A stretch of 45,283 bases of DNA, taken from the NCBI GenBank assembly GCA_964629965.1, contig CAZVRZ010000024.1, positions 1 to 45,283 of the forward strand, written 5' to 3'. The position numbers and the translations under genes are program-made. The notes under the pieces were generated by a model that worked only from the letters and a program-made list of their open reading frames with translations, had not been told where the DNA came from and searched no databases. The stretch is from CAZVRZ01 sp964629965. Lineage in GTDB: Bacteria; Chloroflexota; Anaerolineae; Anaerolineales; UBA4823. Within the stretch, counting starts at the first letter, position 1. The number at the start of each line of letters is the position of its first letter. Shown in pieces: positions 17,293 through 25,854 of the stretch.

Positions 17293-18897
17293 ATGAAGAT
17301 CAATACACCAAAAAGTCAAAGGGTCGGTTTTTCCAGGCATTTTTCCGGCACAAATGCCTGGTTGGCATTACGTCGGATAAGCCAGGTTTCGATACTAATA
17401 TTATTTCTTGGCTCGGTCACCAAGGCTCGTCAATTGGGAGAAACACTAACAGAGTATTCAGCCACGAATGATCCATTAGAATCAAGAATCTTGTTCATCG
17501 ATGTATTCTTTCGACTGGACCCTCTGGCAATGCTTGCCCAATCGCTAGCAGTCCACCGCATCGCCACTGGAGCCGCCCTGACAATAATTACCATAATTAT
17601 AACTTTGCTGCTCGGAAGAGGCTGGTGTGGTTGGATCTGCCCTTTGGGCACTTGTATAGATCTTGTTTCACCCAAACAACAATTTCTGTCTATAAATCAA
17701 CGTTTTGACTACCAACTTCGAAGGATTAAGCATTCTATCTTCCTGATCATTCTCTTCATGAGTTTATTTGGGGGATTAACGCTGATGATATTGGATCCCA
17801 TTACTTTCCTTTATCGCAGCCTAACCCTGGCTATTTGGCCTGGTATAGAGAGAGTCGTCTTGTTGTCCGAGAAAGCACTCTATCCAGTAACTTTCTTATC
17901 AGAGGCAGTTGCCAGATTCGATAGTTGGGTACGGCCTCTATTTTTACCGAATAATTCTTCTATCGTACGAATGGCATGGATATTTGGTATCGCTTTTATT
18001 GGTGTTATTGCAATGAACTGGATTACTCCACGCTTCTGGTGCCGGTATCTCTGCCCGTTAGGCAGCCTGTTAGGATTACTCAGTAAATTCGCGTTGATAC
18101 GCCGTCAGGTTGATGAGAATTGTAAAAACTGTGCACTCTGTGCATCGGCTTGTCCCATGAACACTATAAAGCCAGAGCGCGGTTTTGCTTCAGATCCGGC
18201 CGAATGTACGATGTGCCTGGAATGTATCCCAAAGTGCGCTCGAAGCGCCCAAAGTTTTAAACCCATTGTCAAACCAGCACCCTTGTTGGAATACGATCCC
18301 AATCGCAGACAAGCATTGAAAACATTTGGATTAGCGGCCGCGGCAAGCCTTATGTTTGTGAGCGATACACTAAAATCACATCCTGATGGAAAACTTTTAA
18401 GACCACCTGGGACACAAGAGGACGCCCTTCTTTCATCTTGCATTCGGTGCGGAATATGCATCCAAACTTGCCCTACTGGCGGTTTGCAGAGCTCATGGGG
18501 AGAAGCCGGGTTGGAAGGTTTATGGACTCCAATTCTGGTGCCAAGGATTGGTTATTGTGATTACTCATGCAATGCGTGTGGGCAAGCCTGTCCTACTCAA
18601 GCTATCCAATCTTTGTCGCTAGAAGAAAAACGCCGCCAAGAGATAGGCAAAGCTTATATTGACCAAGATCGGTGCCTGGCCTGGTCTGATCATATCGCAT
18701 GTATCGTCTGCGAAGAAATGTGCCCTCTTCCAGATAAGGCTATATATTTAGAGACACATATATCCACAGACCCCAATGGGGATACTCGAAGCATCCAGGT
18801 GCCTATTGTTTTTCGCGATCGATGTATCGGTTGTGGTATATGTGAAACTCAATGTCCACTTATCGGGCCCGCAGCCATCCAGGTTTGGAACTCTTGA
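17293..18897 (+). CDS. Membrane polyferredoxin, NapH-like and NapG-like parts fused
   Basis: Electron-transfer protein with several [4Fe-4S] clusters at the membrane. The first ~260 residues are NapH/NosR-like: membrane helices and two CxxxCP motifs, GRGWCGWICPLGTCID (about 109-124) and WCRYLCPLGSLLG (about 248-260), then clusters CKNCALCASACP and CTMCLECIPKCA (about 277-317). At about 335 comes NRRQALKTFGLAAAASL, a twin-arginine-like signal inside the chain, followed by four further Cys-rich sites (CIRCGICIQTCP, CDYSCNACGQACP, CIVCEEMCP, CIGCGICETQCP) arranged as in NapG. The layout looks like a NapH-NapG fusion. It starts one base after the DUF362 stop, so they form an operon. The electron partner (quinone oxidation or an oxidoreductase) is unknown; no nap catalytic genes are nearby. 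Confidence 0.85.
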   Translation: MKINTPKSQRVGFSRHFSGTNAWLALRRISQVSILILFLGSVTKARQLGETLTEYSATNDPLESRILFIDVFFRLDPLAMLAQSLAVHRIATGAALTIITIIITLLLGRGWCGWICPLGTCIDLVSPKQQFLSINQRFDYQLRRIKHSIFLIILFMSLFGGLTLMILDPITFLYRSLTLAIWPGIERVVLLSEKALYPVTFLSEAVARFDSWVRPLFLPNNSSIVRMAWIFGIAFIGVIAMNWITPRFWCRYLCPLGSLLGLLSKFALIRRQVDENCKNCALCASACPMNTIKPERGFASDPAECTMCLECIPKCARSAQSFKPIVKPAPLLEYDPNRRQALKTFGLAAAASLMFVSDTLKSHPDGKLLRPPGTQEDALLSSCIRCGICIQTCPTGGLQSSWGEAGLEGLWTPILVPRIGYCDYSCNACGQACPTQAIQSLSLEEKRRQEIGKAYIDQDRCLAWSDHIACIVCEEMCPLPDKAIYLETHISTDPNGDTRSIQVPIVFRDRCIGCGICETQCPLIGPAAIQVWNS

Positions 18898-18918
18898 GCG
18901 AAGCAGGAAAATCGGTTA

Positions 18919-20604
18919 TTAGCCCTTGTTCCCAGCATCAATCTTTGCCCAGGTATCCCGTAGAGAAATGGTCATATTAAAAACAAGTTGTTCGGGAGTA
19001 GAATCGGCATCGAGGCAGAAGAAGCCTTTGCGTTCAAATTGATAGCTTATACCTGGAAGCGCCTGGGACAAACTGACCTCGGCTTTGCATCCTGACAGTA
19101 CTTTCAAAGATTCGGGATTTAAATCAGCCATAAAATCCTTATCTCCTTTGCCGGGATTGGGCGAGGAGAATAAACGATCGTATAGTCGTACTTCCACATC
19201 CAAGGCGTGCCTGGCTGAGACCCAATGAATAGTACCTTTTACTTTCCGATTGGCTGAAGGATCTTGTCCCCCCGTCAATGGATCATATGTGCAATGGATC
19301 TCTGTTATTTCACCGGTCTGTGAATCTTTGACATAATTCTCGCACTTGACAATGTAACCATATCGTAAACGAACCTCCTGACCGGGCGACAGACGGAAAT
19401 ATTTGGGCGGGGGTATTTCTCGGAAATCATCCTGCTCAATCCATATTTCACGACAAAATGCTACCTTCCGCGTCCCAGCAGAAGGATCCTCAGGATTATT
19501 GACTGCCTCCAAATACTCTACCTTATCAGCAGGATAATTGGTGATTACCAACTTTACTGGATTCAACACTCCCATCACGCGTAGAGCACGCCGATTGAGA
19601 TCATCGCGAACAGCATGCTCAAGTAGGGCTACATCAATGATACTTTCCTTTTTTGCCACACCCACCAGATCAATGAAATTACGTATCGACTCGGTAGTGT
19701 ACCCTCTACGGCGCATACCACACAAAGTAGGCATACGTGGATCATCCCAGCCGGCAACAAGTTTGTTAGCAACAAGTTGTTTCAAGAAGCGCTTGCTCAG
19801 GATCGTATAAGATAAATTCAGGCGCGCAAATTCAATTTGGCGACTATGAAAGATCCCCAATTCATTCAGGAACCAATCGTAAAGGGGCCGGTGATCTTCA
19901 TAAGCGAGATCACATAAAGAATGGGTCACCTTCTCAATAGAATCCGATTGCCCATGAGCGAAATCATACATCGGATAGATGCACCAGCGCTCTCCCGTCC
20001 GATGGTGGCTGGTATGGAGGATACGATACATAACTGGATCACGCAGATTAATATTCCCCGATGACATGTCGATCTTCGCTCGCAAAACCCTGGCGCCATC
20101 AGGAAACTCCCCGTTGCGCATGCTCAGAAATAGATCCAAGTTTTCTTCAATCGATCGGTTGCGATACGGACTCTCGACGCCAGGCTCTGTTAAAGTACCA
20201 CGATACTCGCGAATTTGATCAGCGCTGAGATCATCAACGTAAGCTTTACCCTTACGAATCAATTGCACTGCATACTCATATAACTGTTCGAAGTAGTCCG
20301 AGGCATAAAGCTCGCGATCACCCCAATCATAACCGAGCCAACGGATATCATTCTTGATCGCATCCACATATTCGACATCCTCTTTTACAGGATTGGTATC
20401 ATCGAAGCGTAAATTCGTCTTACCGCCAAATGCCTCAGCAATGCCAAAATCGATACATATTGCCTTTGCATGACCAATATGCAAATAGCCATTCGGTTCG
20501 GGCGGAAAACGCGTGGTCACATGATCAAATTTACCATTGCGTAGATCTTCCTCAACCGCCTCGTATATAAAGTTACTGTTGATTAGAGCAGGATCATCTG
20601 TCAT
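18919..20604 (-). CDS. glnS: Glutaminyl-tRNA synthetase
   Basis: Charges tRNA-Gln with glutamine; class I enzyme. HIGH-type motif in TRFPPEPNGYLHIGHAKA (near residue 35-50), the KMSKS-equivalent in TILSKRFLKQLV (about 268), and the GlnRS-specific AGWDDPRMPTLCGMRRRGYT. The C-terminal anticodon-binding beta barrels are complete (VKGTIHWVSARHALDVEVRLYD). Length (~561) fits bacterial GlnRS. The start is the fourth codon of an ATG-ATG-AAC-ATG run: AAAGG is spaced 9 nt from 20604 but only 0-3 nt from the earlier ATGs (20613, 20610). Having GlnRS lets the cell charge tRNA-Gln directly, and a tRNA-Gln gene lies just upstream in the same orientation, separated by a terminator. Confidence 0.96.
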   Translation of the reverse strand: MTDDPALINSNFIYEAVEEDLRNGKFDHVTTRFPPEPNGYLHIGHAKAICIDFGIAEAFGGKTNLRFDDTNPVKEDVEYVDAIKNDIRWLGYDWGDRELYASDYFEQLYEYAVQLIRKGKAYVDDLSADQIREYRGTLTEPGVESPYRNRSIEENLDLFLSMRNGEFPDGARVLRAKIDMSSGNINLRDPVMYRILHTSHHRTGERWCIYPMYDFAHGQSDSIEKVTHSLCDLAYEDHRPLYDWFLNELGIFHSRQIEFARLNLSYTILSKRFLKQLVANKLVAGWDDPRMPTLCGMRRRGYTTESIRNFIDLVGVAKKESIIDVALLEHAVRDDLNRRALRVMGVLNPVKLVITNYPADKVEYLEAVNNPEDPSAGTRKVAFCREIWIEQDDFREIPPPKYFRLSPGQEVRLRYGYIVKCENYVKDSQTGEITEIHCTYDPLTGGQDPSANRKVKGTIHWVSARHALDVEVRLYDRLFSSPNPGKGDKDFMADLNPESLKVLSGCKAEVSLSQALPGISYQFERKGFFCLDADSTPEQLVFNMTISLRDTWAKIDAGNKG

Positions 20605-20624
20605 GTTCATCATCCTTTTATAGA

Positions 20625-20651
20625 GAAAACACCCTGTTTATTAGCAGGGTG
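20625..20651 (-). terminator. Rho-independent terminator of tRNA-Gln
   Basis: On the minus strand a 7-bp CACCCTG/CAGGGTG stem with an 8-nt loop is followed by TTTTC. It lies 12 nt past the 3' end of tRNA-Gln and before glnS, so the tRNA is likely transcribed separately. Confidence 0.75.
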
Positions 20652-20663
20652 CTTTACAGGAAG

Positions 20664-20734
<71 letters not shown>

Positions 20735-20747
20735 ACAAAGCGGACAA

Positions 20748-20776
20748 ATTTTACCATGCAAAGAAGTTTGTGTCTA
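20748..20776 (-). promoter_or_regulatory. Promoter of tRNA-Gln (first copy)
   Basis: Minus strand TAGACA (20771-20776), 17-nt spacer ending in TGG, then TAAAAT (20748-20753), 13 nt before the tRNA. The TGG forms an extended -10. The second tRNA-Gln gene has the same architecture. Confidence 0.75.
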
Positions 20777-20939
20777 TATTTTTCTAAGTCGATAACTTTC
20801 AATGCAAATAATAGTTGACTAGCAACGATCAACTGCTATACTAGATCTATAACTCCTATTAGGAAATTATAAAAAATCAGTCAAACAGAAGTTACTATTA
20901 AACACGATAGCCAGGCTGAAAGAACAGGAGACATAGTAA

Positions 20940-21701
20940 ATGGATGGATTTACCCTTTCCACATTCCTTGTCTTTGTAGGTGTTGGATTTGTAGCCCAAA
21001 TGATTGATGGCGCCTTGGGAATGGCGTATGGAGTCAGTTCAAATGCGTTTTTACTATCAATTGGTATTCCCCCATCGATCGCCAGCGCATGTGTGCATTT
21101 AGCCGAAGTAGTCACAACAGGTGTATCAGGAATTTCTCATTGGAAGTTGGGAAATATAGATATAGAAACCTTTAAAAAGTTGATCGTTCCTGGCATTCTG
21201 GGCGGAGTAGCGGGAGCCTATCTTTTAACATCTATTGATGGCGATGCAATCAAACCTTTTGTTTCGATATATCTATTGATAATGGGATTATCAATCTTAT
21301 GGAAAGCATTCAGGAAGAAAGATAAAGAAGAACGGTCTATTTCCTGGATCATTCCCCTGGGCTTGGTCGGTGGTTTTTTTGACGCCATCGGTGGCGGCGG
21401 CTGGGGTCCCATTGTCACCACAACTCTGATAGCACGTGGAAATAATCCTCGCCTATCAATTGGATCAGTCAATTCCTCTGAATTTTTTGTAACTTTTGCT
21501 GAGTCGGTTACTTTCATCCTTACTATAGGAGGCCTTTTCACTCATTGGCCAATTATCGTTGGCCTGTTGCTAGGCGGGGTTGCTGCGGCTCCATTGGCAG
21601 CTATTGCAGCAAAACGCGTGCCAACGAAAATATTAATGATCTTGGTAGGTATTTTGATCATTGTTTTAAGCCTACGAACGATCATCGCATCCTGGATCTA
21701 A
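20940..21701 (+). CDS. TauE/SafE family sulfite/anion exporter permease
   Basis: A 253-residue integral membrane protein with about eight helices in two repeats typical of the family. The first repeat starts TFLVFVGVGFVAQMIDGALGM with the conserved GxGFVAQMIDG; the second has GLVGGFFDAIGGGGWGPI, the matching conserved Gly-rich loop. Such proteins move sulfite, sulfoacetate or other organic anions across the inner membrane; which one is not visible. The ATG at 20940 follows AGGAG at 9 nt. It is the only plus-strand gene between two minus-strand tRNA-Gln genes and is not part of an evident operon. Confidence 0.9.
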   Translation: MDGFTLSTFLVFVGVGFVAQMIDGALGMAYGVSSNAFLLSIGIPPSIASACVHLAEVVTTGVSGISHWKLGNIDIETFKKLIVPGILGGVAGAYLLTSIDGDAIKPFVSIYLLIMGLSILWKAFRKKDKEERSISWIIPLGLVGGFFDAIGGGGWGPIVTTTLIARGNNPRLSIGSVNSSEFFVTFAESVTFILTIGGLFTHWPIIVGLLLGGVAAAPLAAIAAKRVPTKILMILVGILIIVLSLRTIIASWI

Positions 21702-21736
21702 ACAAAGAAATCCCGCTATCTTTCAGCGAGATTTCT
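21697..21736 (-). terminator. Terminator of second tRNA-Gln (convergent with TauE gene)
   Basis: The arms AGAAATCTCGCT and AGCGGGATTTCT pair over 12 positions, with one G-U, in the minus-strand RNA and are followed by TTGTTT. In the plus strand that G-U becomes a C/A mismatch and no U-run follows, so it acts mainly on the minus strand. Confidence 0.6.
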
Positions 21737-21769
21737 AGAACAAATAGACACAGATTGTGTTATATATGG

Positions 21770-21840
21770 CTGGGGATCGTGGAGTCGAACCACGGCATAC
21801 AGATCCAGAGTCTGCTGTCCTACCACTAGACGAATCCCCA
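21770..21840 (-). tRNA. tRNA-Gln (anticodon CUG), second copy
   Basis: A 71-nt cloverleaf. The acceptor TGGGGAT/ATCCCCA is perfect, discriminator G; D-arm GTCT/GGAC; anticodon arm GCAGA/TCTGT with loop CTCTGGA (anticodon CTG); T-arm CGTGG/CCACG with TTCGACT. Same anticodon as the copy at 20664 but diverged in the stems, so it is not a recent duplicate. Confidence 0.94.
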
Positions 21841-21859
21841 TTATAATTGATGGGGTATC

Positions 21860-21888
21860 ATTTTACCACGCAGGATGACTCCCGTCTA
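21860..21888 (-). promoter_or_regulatory. Promoter of tRNA-Gln (second copy)
   Basis: Minus strand TAGACG (21883-21888), a 17-nt spacer ending in TGG, and TAAAAT (21860-21865), 19 nt before the tRNA. It parallels the first tRNA-Gln promoter in hexamers, spacing and extended -10. Confidence 0.7.
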
Positions 21889-22062
21889 GCCACCAATCTA
21901 TATAAATTCCATGTCTTCGGTTTGCGAGGCACGTAGATGGACTCGAATCACGCCTGATCCTTTCGACCACCTTAGGGTTGGAAGGAGCAAGCTCCAGCTG
22001 ATTGGCAACAGGGCTATGAGGTACGCCAATTTATTCAGCCTGTAATCGACTTATAACCCACT

Positions 22063-23574
22063 CTAGTCCGCTGATTGTTCTGATCTTAACCTACGCAACA
22101 CATCACCAGCCGTACGCAGCCTGTGCAGGCATTTCTCGCGACCAATAATTTCCATACTCTCGAACAAAGGAGGGCTAACTCTTTGACCCGTGATGGCTAT
22201 GCGCATTATACCGAAGAGCTGCCCTACACTTACTCCCAGTTCTTCCACCAATGCTCTTAATGGTGGCTCAATCGTAATTTCTTTTATATCAGGCAGAACC
22301 TCTAGCACTGACACAATGCGCTGCACAACGCTTTCACTCTCCGATATGCTCATATTCTTTGCGACCAAATCGCCCGGCGCAGGTGTAACCTGGTCTCGAA
22401 AGAAAAAACCTGCCATCTCGGGTGCATCATCTAAACCACTAATGCGTTCCTGAATGATGGGCGTAATTTTATACAATATGTCATCGTCCACCTCATATCC
22501 AGCCTGTTCGAAAAATGGCTTTATTCTATGGCACAAATCATCCACCGATAAACTGCGAATGTGCAGACCGTTGAAATGATCATATTTTGTGAAGTTGATC
22601 GCGGCGGGAGCAGGATTCAGTTTATCAAGGTTGAATTTCTCTAACAAATCCTTCATGGTAAAGAATTCAGTATGATCATCATAACTCCAACCCATCAGAG
22701 CGATCCAGTTCACTGTTGCTTCGGCCAAATACCCCAACTGATCTAGATCTGTCAAGAAAACCGAGAAACCATCCTGGACCATTTCGGCCGAATCGCGCTT
22801 ACTCATCTTACCTTTACCACTGGGTTTCAAGAAAACTGAGAGATGAAGAAATTCCGGCTCAGACCAGCCTAAAGCCCGGATTATGTGGCCATGCAGAGGT
22901 AACGTAGGCAACCATTCCGATCCGCGTATCACATGAGTGATCTTCATGTCGTAATCGTCTGCCATGGCCGCCAAATGATAGACAGCCAATCCATCCGATT
23001 TTATTAGAATATAATCATCCAGGTTTTTGTTCTCAACTGTAATTGGACCCCGCAAACGATCATTCACCGTTATGGCGCCATCATCAGGCATCTTAAAGCG
23101 GATCACGTGTTTTTCTCCTCTTGCGACCCGCTTGGCAGCCTCGTCAGGATCTATTTGCTTACAAGTGCCATCGTAAAGTTGTGGTAATTTTAGCTTTTGC
23201 TGCTCCTGGCGGACATGCTCTAACCGTTCCGGTGAGCAAAAACAATAGTATGCATGACCCGAATCGATCAACCGCTTTGCGTAATTCTGATATACCTCAC
23301 GGCGCTCGGATTGACGATATGGACCATAAGGACCACCTATATCGAAACCTTCTTCCCACTCTAAACCCAACCAGTGTAAGCCGTTTATTATTTCCTGTTC
23401 GGAAGAAGGGATATAACGTTTTTGATCCGTATCTTCCAGGCGAAGGATAAACTGGCCGCCAGTTTGGCGCGCCAGCAAGTAAGCATACAAAGCAGTTCGG
23501 CCACCACCAATATGCAACCGCCCAGTAGGGGAAGGGGCAAACCGAGTCCGAACAGGATGTTGCGTCCGAGTCAT
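22063..23574 (-). CDS. gltX: Glutamyl-tRNA synthetase
   Basis: Charges tRNA-Glu with glutamate; class I synthetase. HIGH motif in RTRFAPSPTGRLHIGGGRTALY at the N-terminus, the family signature RLEDTD, and KMSKR in GKGKMSKRDSAEMV. The C-terminal helical anticodon-binding domain is complete; 503 residues is normal. I start at 23574: AGGAG lies 7 nt upstream and the HIGH motif then sits at its usual place. Longer versions starting as far up as 23709 add unrelated sequence overlapping rodA. It is the last gene of the mreB-rodA run, 40 nt after rodA. As GlnRS is also present, GltX is probably discriminating. Confidence 0.96.
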   Translation of the reverse strand: MTRTQHPVRTRFAPSPTGRLHIGGGRTALYAYLLARQTGGQFILRLEDTDQKRYIPSSEQEIINGLHWLGLEWEEGFDIGGPYGPYRQSERREVYQNYAKRLIDSGHAYYCFCSPERLEHVRQEQQKLKLPQLYDGTCKQIDPDEAAKRVARGEKHVIRFKMPDDGAITVNDRLRGPITVENKNLDDYILIKSDGLAVYHLAAMADDYDMKITHVIRGSEWLPTLPLHGHIIRALGWSEPEFLHLSVFLKPSGKGKMSKRDSAEMVQDGFSVFLTDLDQLGYLAEATVNWIALMGWSYDDHTEFFTMKDLLEKFNLDKLNPAPAAINFTKYDHFNGLHIRSLSVDDLCHRIKPFFEQAGYEVDDDILYKITPIIQERISGLDDAPEMAGFFFRDQVTPAPGDLVAKNMSISESESVVQRIVSVLEVLPDIKEITIEPPLRALVEELGVSVGQLFGIMRIAITGQRVSPPLFESMEIIGREKCLHRLRTAGDVLRRLRSEQSAD

Positions 23575-23614
23575 GATACTACTCCTCATTACCAATTGAT
23601 GAGAACTTAGAAGC

Positions 23615-24721
23615 TTAAAATTCAAGAGCTTTATGTCGCAGTATGACGCTTTCCACCAGACCAATTCCAAACAGCAGCGAAAGCAGCGAACTGCCGCCAT
23701 AACTGACAAATGGCAATGTCAATCCGGTGGCAGGCAATAACTTAAGATTCACGCCAATATTGACCATTGCTTGAAAAGCCAATAACATTGCCACGCCATA
23801 ACATATTAACGCGCCAAAAGTATCCATAGCCAGGTGCGCCCCGCGTAAACAACGGTAGATCGCGAAGAAAAGAACCAACATCATAATGGCCGTGCCAATA
23901 AAACCAAACTCTTCTGCAATAACTGAAAATATAAAATCCGACCAGCGCACCTTTAGAAAGCGTAACTGCACTTGCGTCCCTTGTCCATATCCTTGGCCCA
24001 ACAATCCACCCGAACCAATTGTTATTAATGCCTGATTTATATTATATGTTTCGCCATAACTTGCTTCTGGATCAGGAGCTATAAAATTAAGAATACGTCG
24101 CTGTTGATATTCTTCTAGGAATGGAAAGGCGATAAAAGGTATAACCATTCCAACAACAACAAAGATTGCAAGTGTCTTCCAAGGCAAGCCGCTCGCCCAC
24201 AACAAAGCAAACCATATAGCCAGGATTACTAAAGATGTGCTCAGATTGGGTTGGATTAGAATCCAGAGCATGATTCCTAGAGCATAAATAAAACTTCGGA
24301 CTACCCAATTCAGGCTGCCAGCCTGTTCCATGTTACGAGTAAAAAAATCGGATAGTGTTAAAACAACAACTATTTTGGCTATTTCCGATGGTTGAATAAG
24401 GATAAAACCGGTATCAAACCAACGAGCCGATCCATACAAGGCTTGACCAGCTATCGCTAAAGCGGCCAAAAAAAAAGCGGTCAACAGATACATCGGACGA
24501 CTAATAGAAGCCCACAATCTGTAATCAATTGCAGCAATGATGAACACTAATACAAAACCAGCCACCGCAAAAATCAATTGGCGTTGGACCAGGTTCGTGT
24601 CGGTCGTTAGCTCGATGTTGCCTGCAACTGCAGAGCGTATCATCGTGATTCCAAAAATCGTCAACAGCGCTACAGCCCCTAACAACCAAAAGTCGAAATG
24701 CTTCCAGTTAACCTGGTGCAT
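23615..24721 (-). CDS. rodA: Rod shape-determining glycosyltransferase RodA (SEDS family)
   Basis: Polymerises lipid II glycan strands during cell elongation with its partner PBP2. Ten membrane helices are visible. SEDS hallmarks: LIQPSEIAKIVVVLTLSDFF (about 110-130), ILIQPNLSTSLVI (the QPDxGT-like loop carrying the catalytic Asp in most SEDS proteins; here the residue after QP is Asn), GSGGLLGQGYGQGTQ, FIFSVIAEEFGFIG, and LPFVSYGGSSLL near the C-terminus. The ATG at 24721 is preferred; GTG at 24730 in frame is an alternative. Linkage to mreBCD and mrdA favours RodA over FtsW. It lies 34 nt downstream of minE. Confidence 0.93.
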   Translation of the reverse strand: MHQVNWKHFDFWLLGAVALLTIFGITMIRSAVAGNIELTTDTNLVQRQLIFAVAGFVLVFIIAAIDYRLWASISRPMYLLTAFFLAALAIAGQALYGSARWFDTGFILIQPSEIAKIVVVLTLSDFFTRNMEQAGSLNWVVRSFIYALGIMLWILIQPNLSTSLVILAIWFALLWASGLPWKTLAIFVVVGMVIPFIAFPFLEEYQQRRILNFIAPDPEASYGETYNINQALITIGSGGLLGQGYGQGTQVQLRFLKVRWSDFIFSVIAEEFGFIGTAIMMLVLFFAIYRCLRGAHLAMDTFGALICYGVAMLLAFQAMVNIGVNLKLLPATGLTLPFVSYGGSSLLSLLFGIGLVESVILRHKALEF

Positions 24722-24755
24722 AAATCTCACAACCCGAATGATTTTTTCTCAACAC

Positions 24756-25028
24756 CTATCGACTTCCTCGGCGGCGTACCGCTGGACGCAAGGGAATATC
24801 TGCTATTAGACGCTGCTCTCGTCCACTCTGCGTTATATCAATTTTTACAGATGTCGGGTCAATCTCGACATAACGAGATATTACCGTTATCAATTCATCC
24901 TTCAAATTATCTAAGGCACTAGCAGTGATATCCGTTCGGTCATGGATTAATACTAGCTTCAGGCGGTCTTTTGCCTGGTTGGCACTGCGATGATCTCGCC
25001 CCAACACACGATCAAAAAAACTACCCAT
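24756..25028 (-). CDS. minE: Cell division topological specificity factor MinE
   Basis: Stimulates MinD ATPase and drives it off the membrane, restricting MinCD to the poles. The 90-residue protein has an N-terminal membrane/MinD-contact segment (FFDRVLG), the anti-MinCD helix region AKDRLKLVLIHDR, and the C-terminal topological domain VEIDPTSVKIDITQSG. Normal length. It starts 3 nt after the minD stop; GGAGG within minD's last codons serves as ribosome binding site, so translation is coupled. The C-terminal RPAVRRRGSR tail is basic. Confidence 0.93.
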   Translation of the reverse strand: MGSFFDRVLGRDHRSANQAKDRLKLVLIHDRTDITASALDNLKDELITVISRYVEIDPTSVKIDITQSGREQRLIADIPLRPAVRRRGSR

Positions 25029-25031
25029 AAA

Positions 25032-25835
25032 TTATCCACCTCCCAAACGGAATAAACGAGACAATTTACTCAATAAGCTCCCATGATCATCAAGATCAAG
25101 AAAAGGTACTTTTTCACCGCGCAAACGTTGGGCGATGTTTCGAAACGCCTGCCCTGCCATCCCCTTTCCATCCATAGCGACCGGCATTCCTCGATTGCCT
25201 CCCATTAAAACACGTTCATCCTCTGGAACAATTCCCAGTAATTCCACAGCTAGCAACTCCAAAACATCATCAACGGCAAGCATGTCTCCCCGTTTTACCA
25301 TTTCAGGTTTCATTCGATTAATGACCAATTGCGCAGGGCCTTTTTCTTCAGCCTCCACCAATCCGATAATTCTATCGGCATCACGTACCGCAGAAACCTC
25401 AGGGTTGGTAATCACCACCACCACATCGGCTGGTGCAACAGCATTACGGAAACCGCGTTCTATACCCGCTGGCGAATCTATTATGATCCAATCAAGATCA
25501 GATCGCAGATCATCACACAGACGTACCATATCACTCGGCGAAACCGAAGTTTTATCGCGGGTCTGAGCTGCAGGTATCAAATACAATTCGGGAAAACGTT
25601 TATCGCGTATCATTGCCTGACGCAAACGACATCTCCCCTCAACAACATCAACCAGATCGTAAACGATACGATTTTCCAACCCCATGATCACATCGAGGTT
25701 TCGCAATCCAATATCAGTATCGACACAGACTACTTTCTCTCCCATAAAGGCCAGAGCTGCAGCAATATTGGCAGTGGCGGTGGTTTTACCAACTCCACCT
25801 TTTCCTGAGGTAATTGTTACTACTGTTGACACCAT
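25032..25835 (-). CDS. minD: Septum-site determining ATPase MinD
   Basis: Membrane-cycling ParA-type ATPase that recruits MinC. A deviant Walker A is at the start (SGKGGVGKTTATANIAAAL), switch I/Walker A' DTDIGLRNLD, Walker B IIIDSPAGIE, and the C-terminal amphipathic membrane helix is probably LLSKLSRLFRLG. The start at 25835 is chosen because MVSTVVTITSGKGGVGKT is the canonical MinD beginning and AAGGGAA lies before it; longer frames overlap minC. Lies between minC (19 nt) and minE (3 nt). Confidence 0.95.
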   Translation of the reverse strand: MVSTVVTITSGKGGVGKTTATANIAAALAFMGEKVVCVDTDIGLRNLDVIMGLENRIVYDLVDVVEGRCRLRQAMIRDKRFPELYLIPAAQTRDKTSVSPSDMVRLCDDLRSDLDWIIIDSPAGIERGFRNAVAPADVVVVITNPEVSAVRDADRIIGLVEAEEKGPAQLVINRMKPEMVKRGDMLAVDDVLELLAVELLGIVPEDERVLMGGNRGMPVAMDGKGMAGQAFRNIAQRLRGEKVPFLDLDDHGSLLSKLSRLFRLGGG

Positions 25836-25854
25836 TTCCCTTCCTTCTATGAAA

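Noticed and set aside
21928..22027. Third tRNA gene upstream of tRNA-Gln
   Set aside because: TTCGAGTCC is present but the flanking bases do not form a T stem and no anticodon arm fits; kept only as an unexplained segment.
23575..23709. Longer N-terminus for GltX
   Set aside because: The added 45 residues are unlike any synthetase, overlap rodA, and the ATG at 23574 has a proper ribosome binding site.
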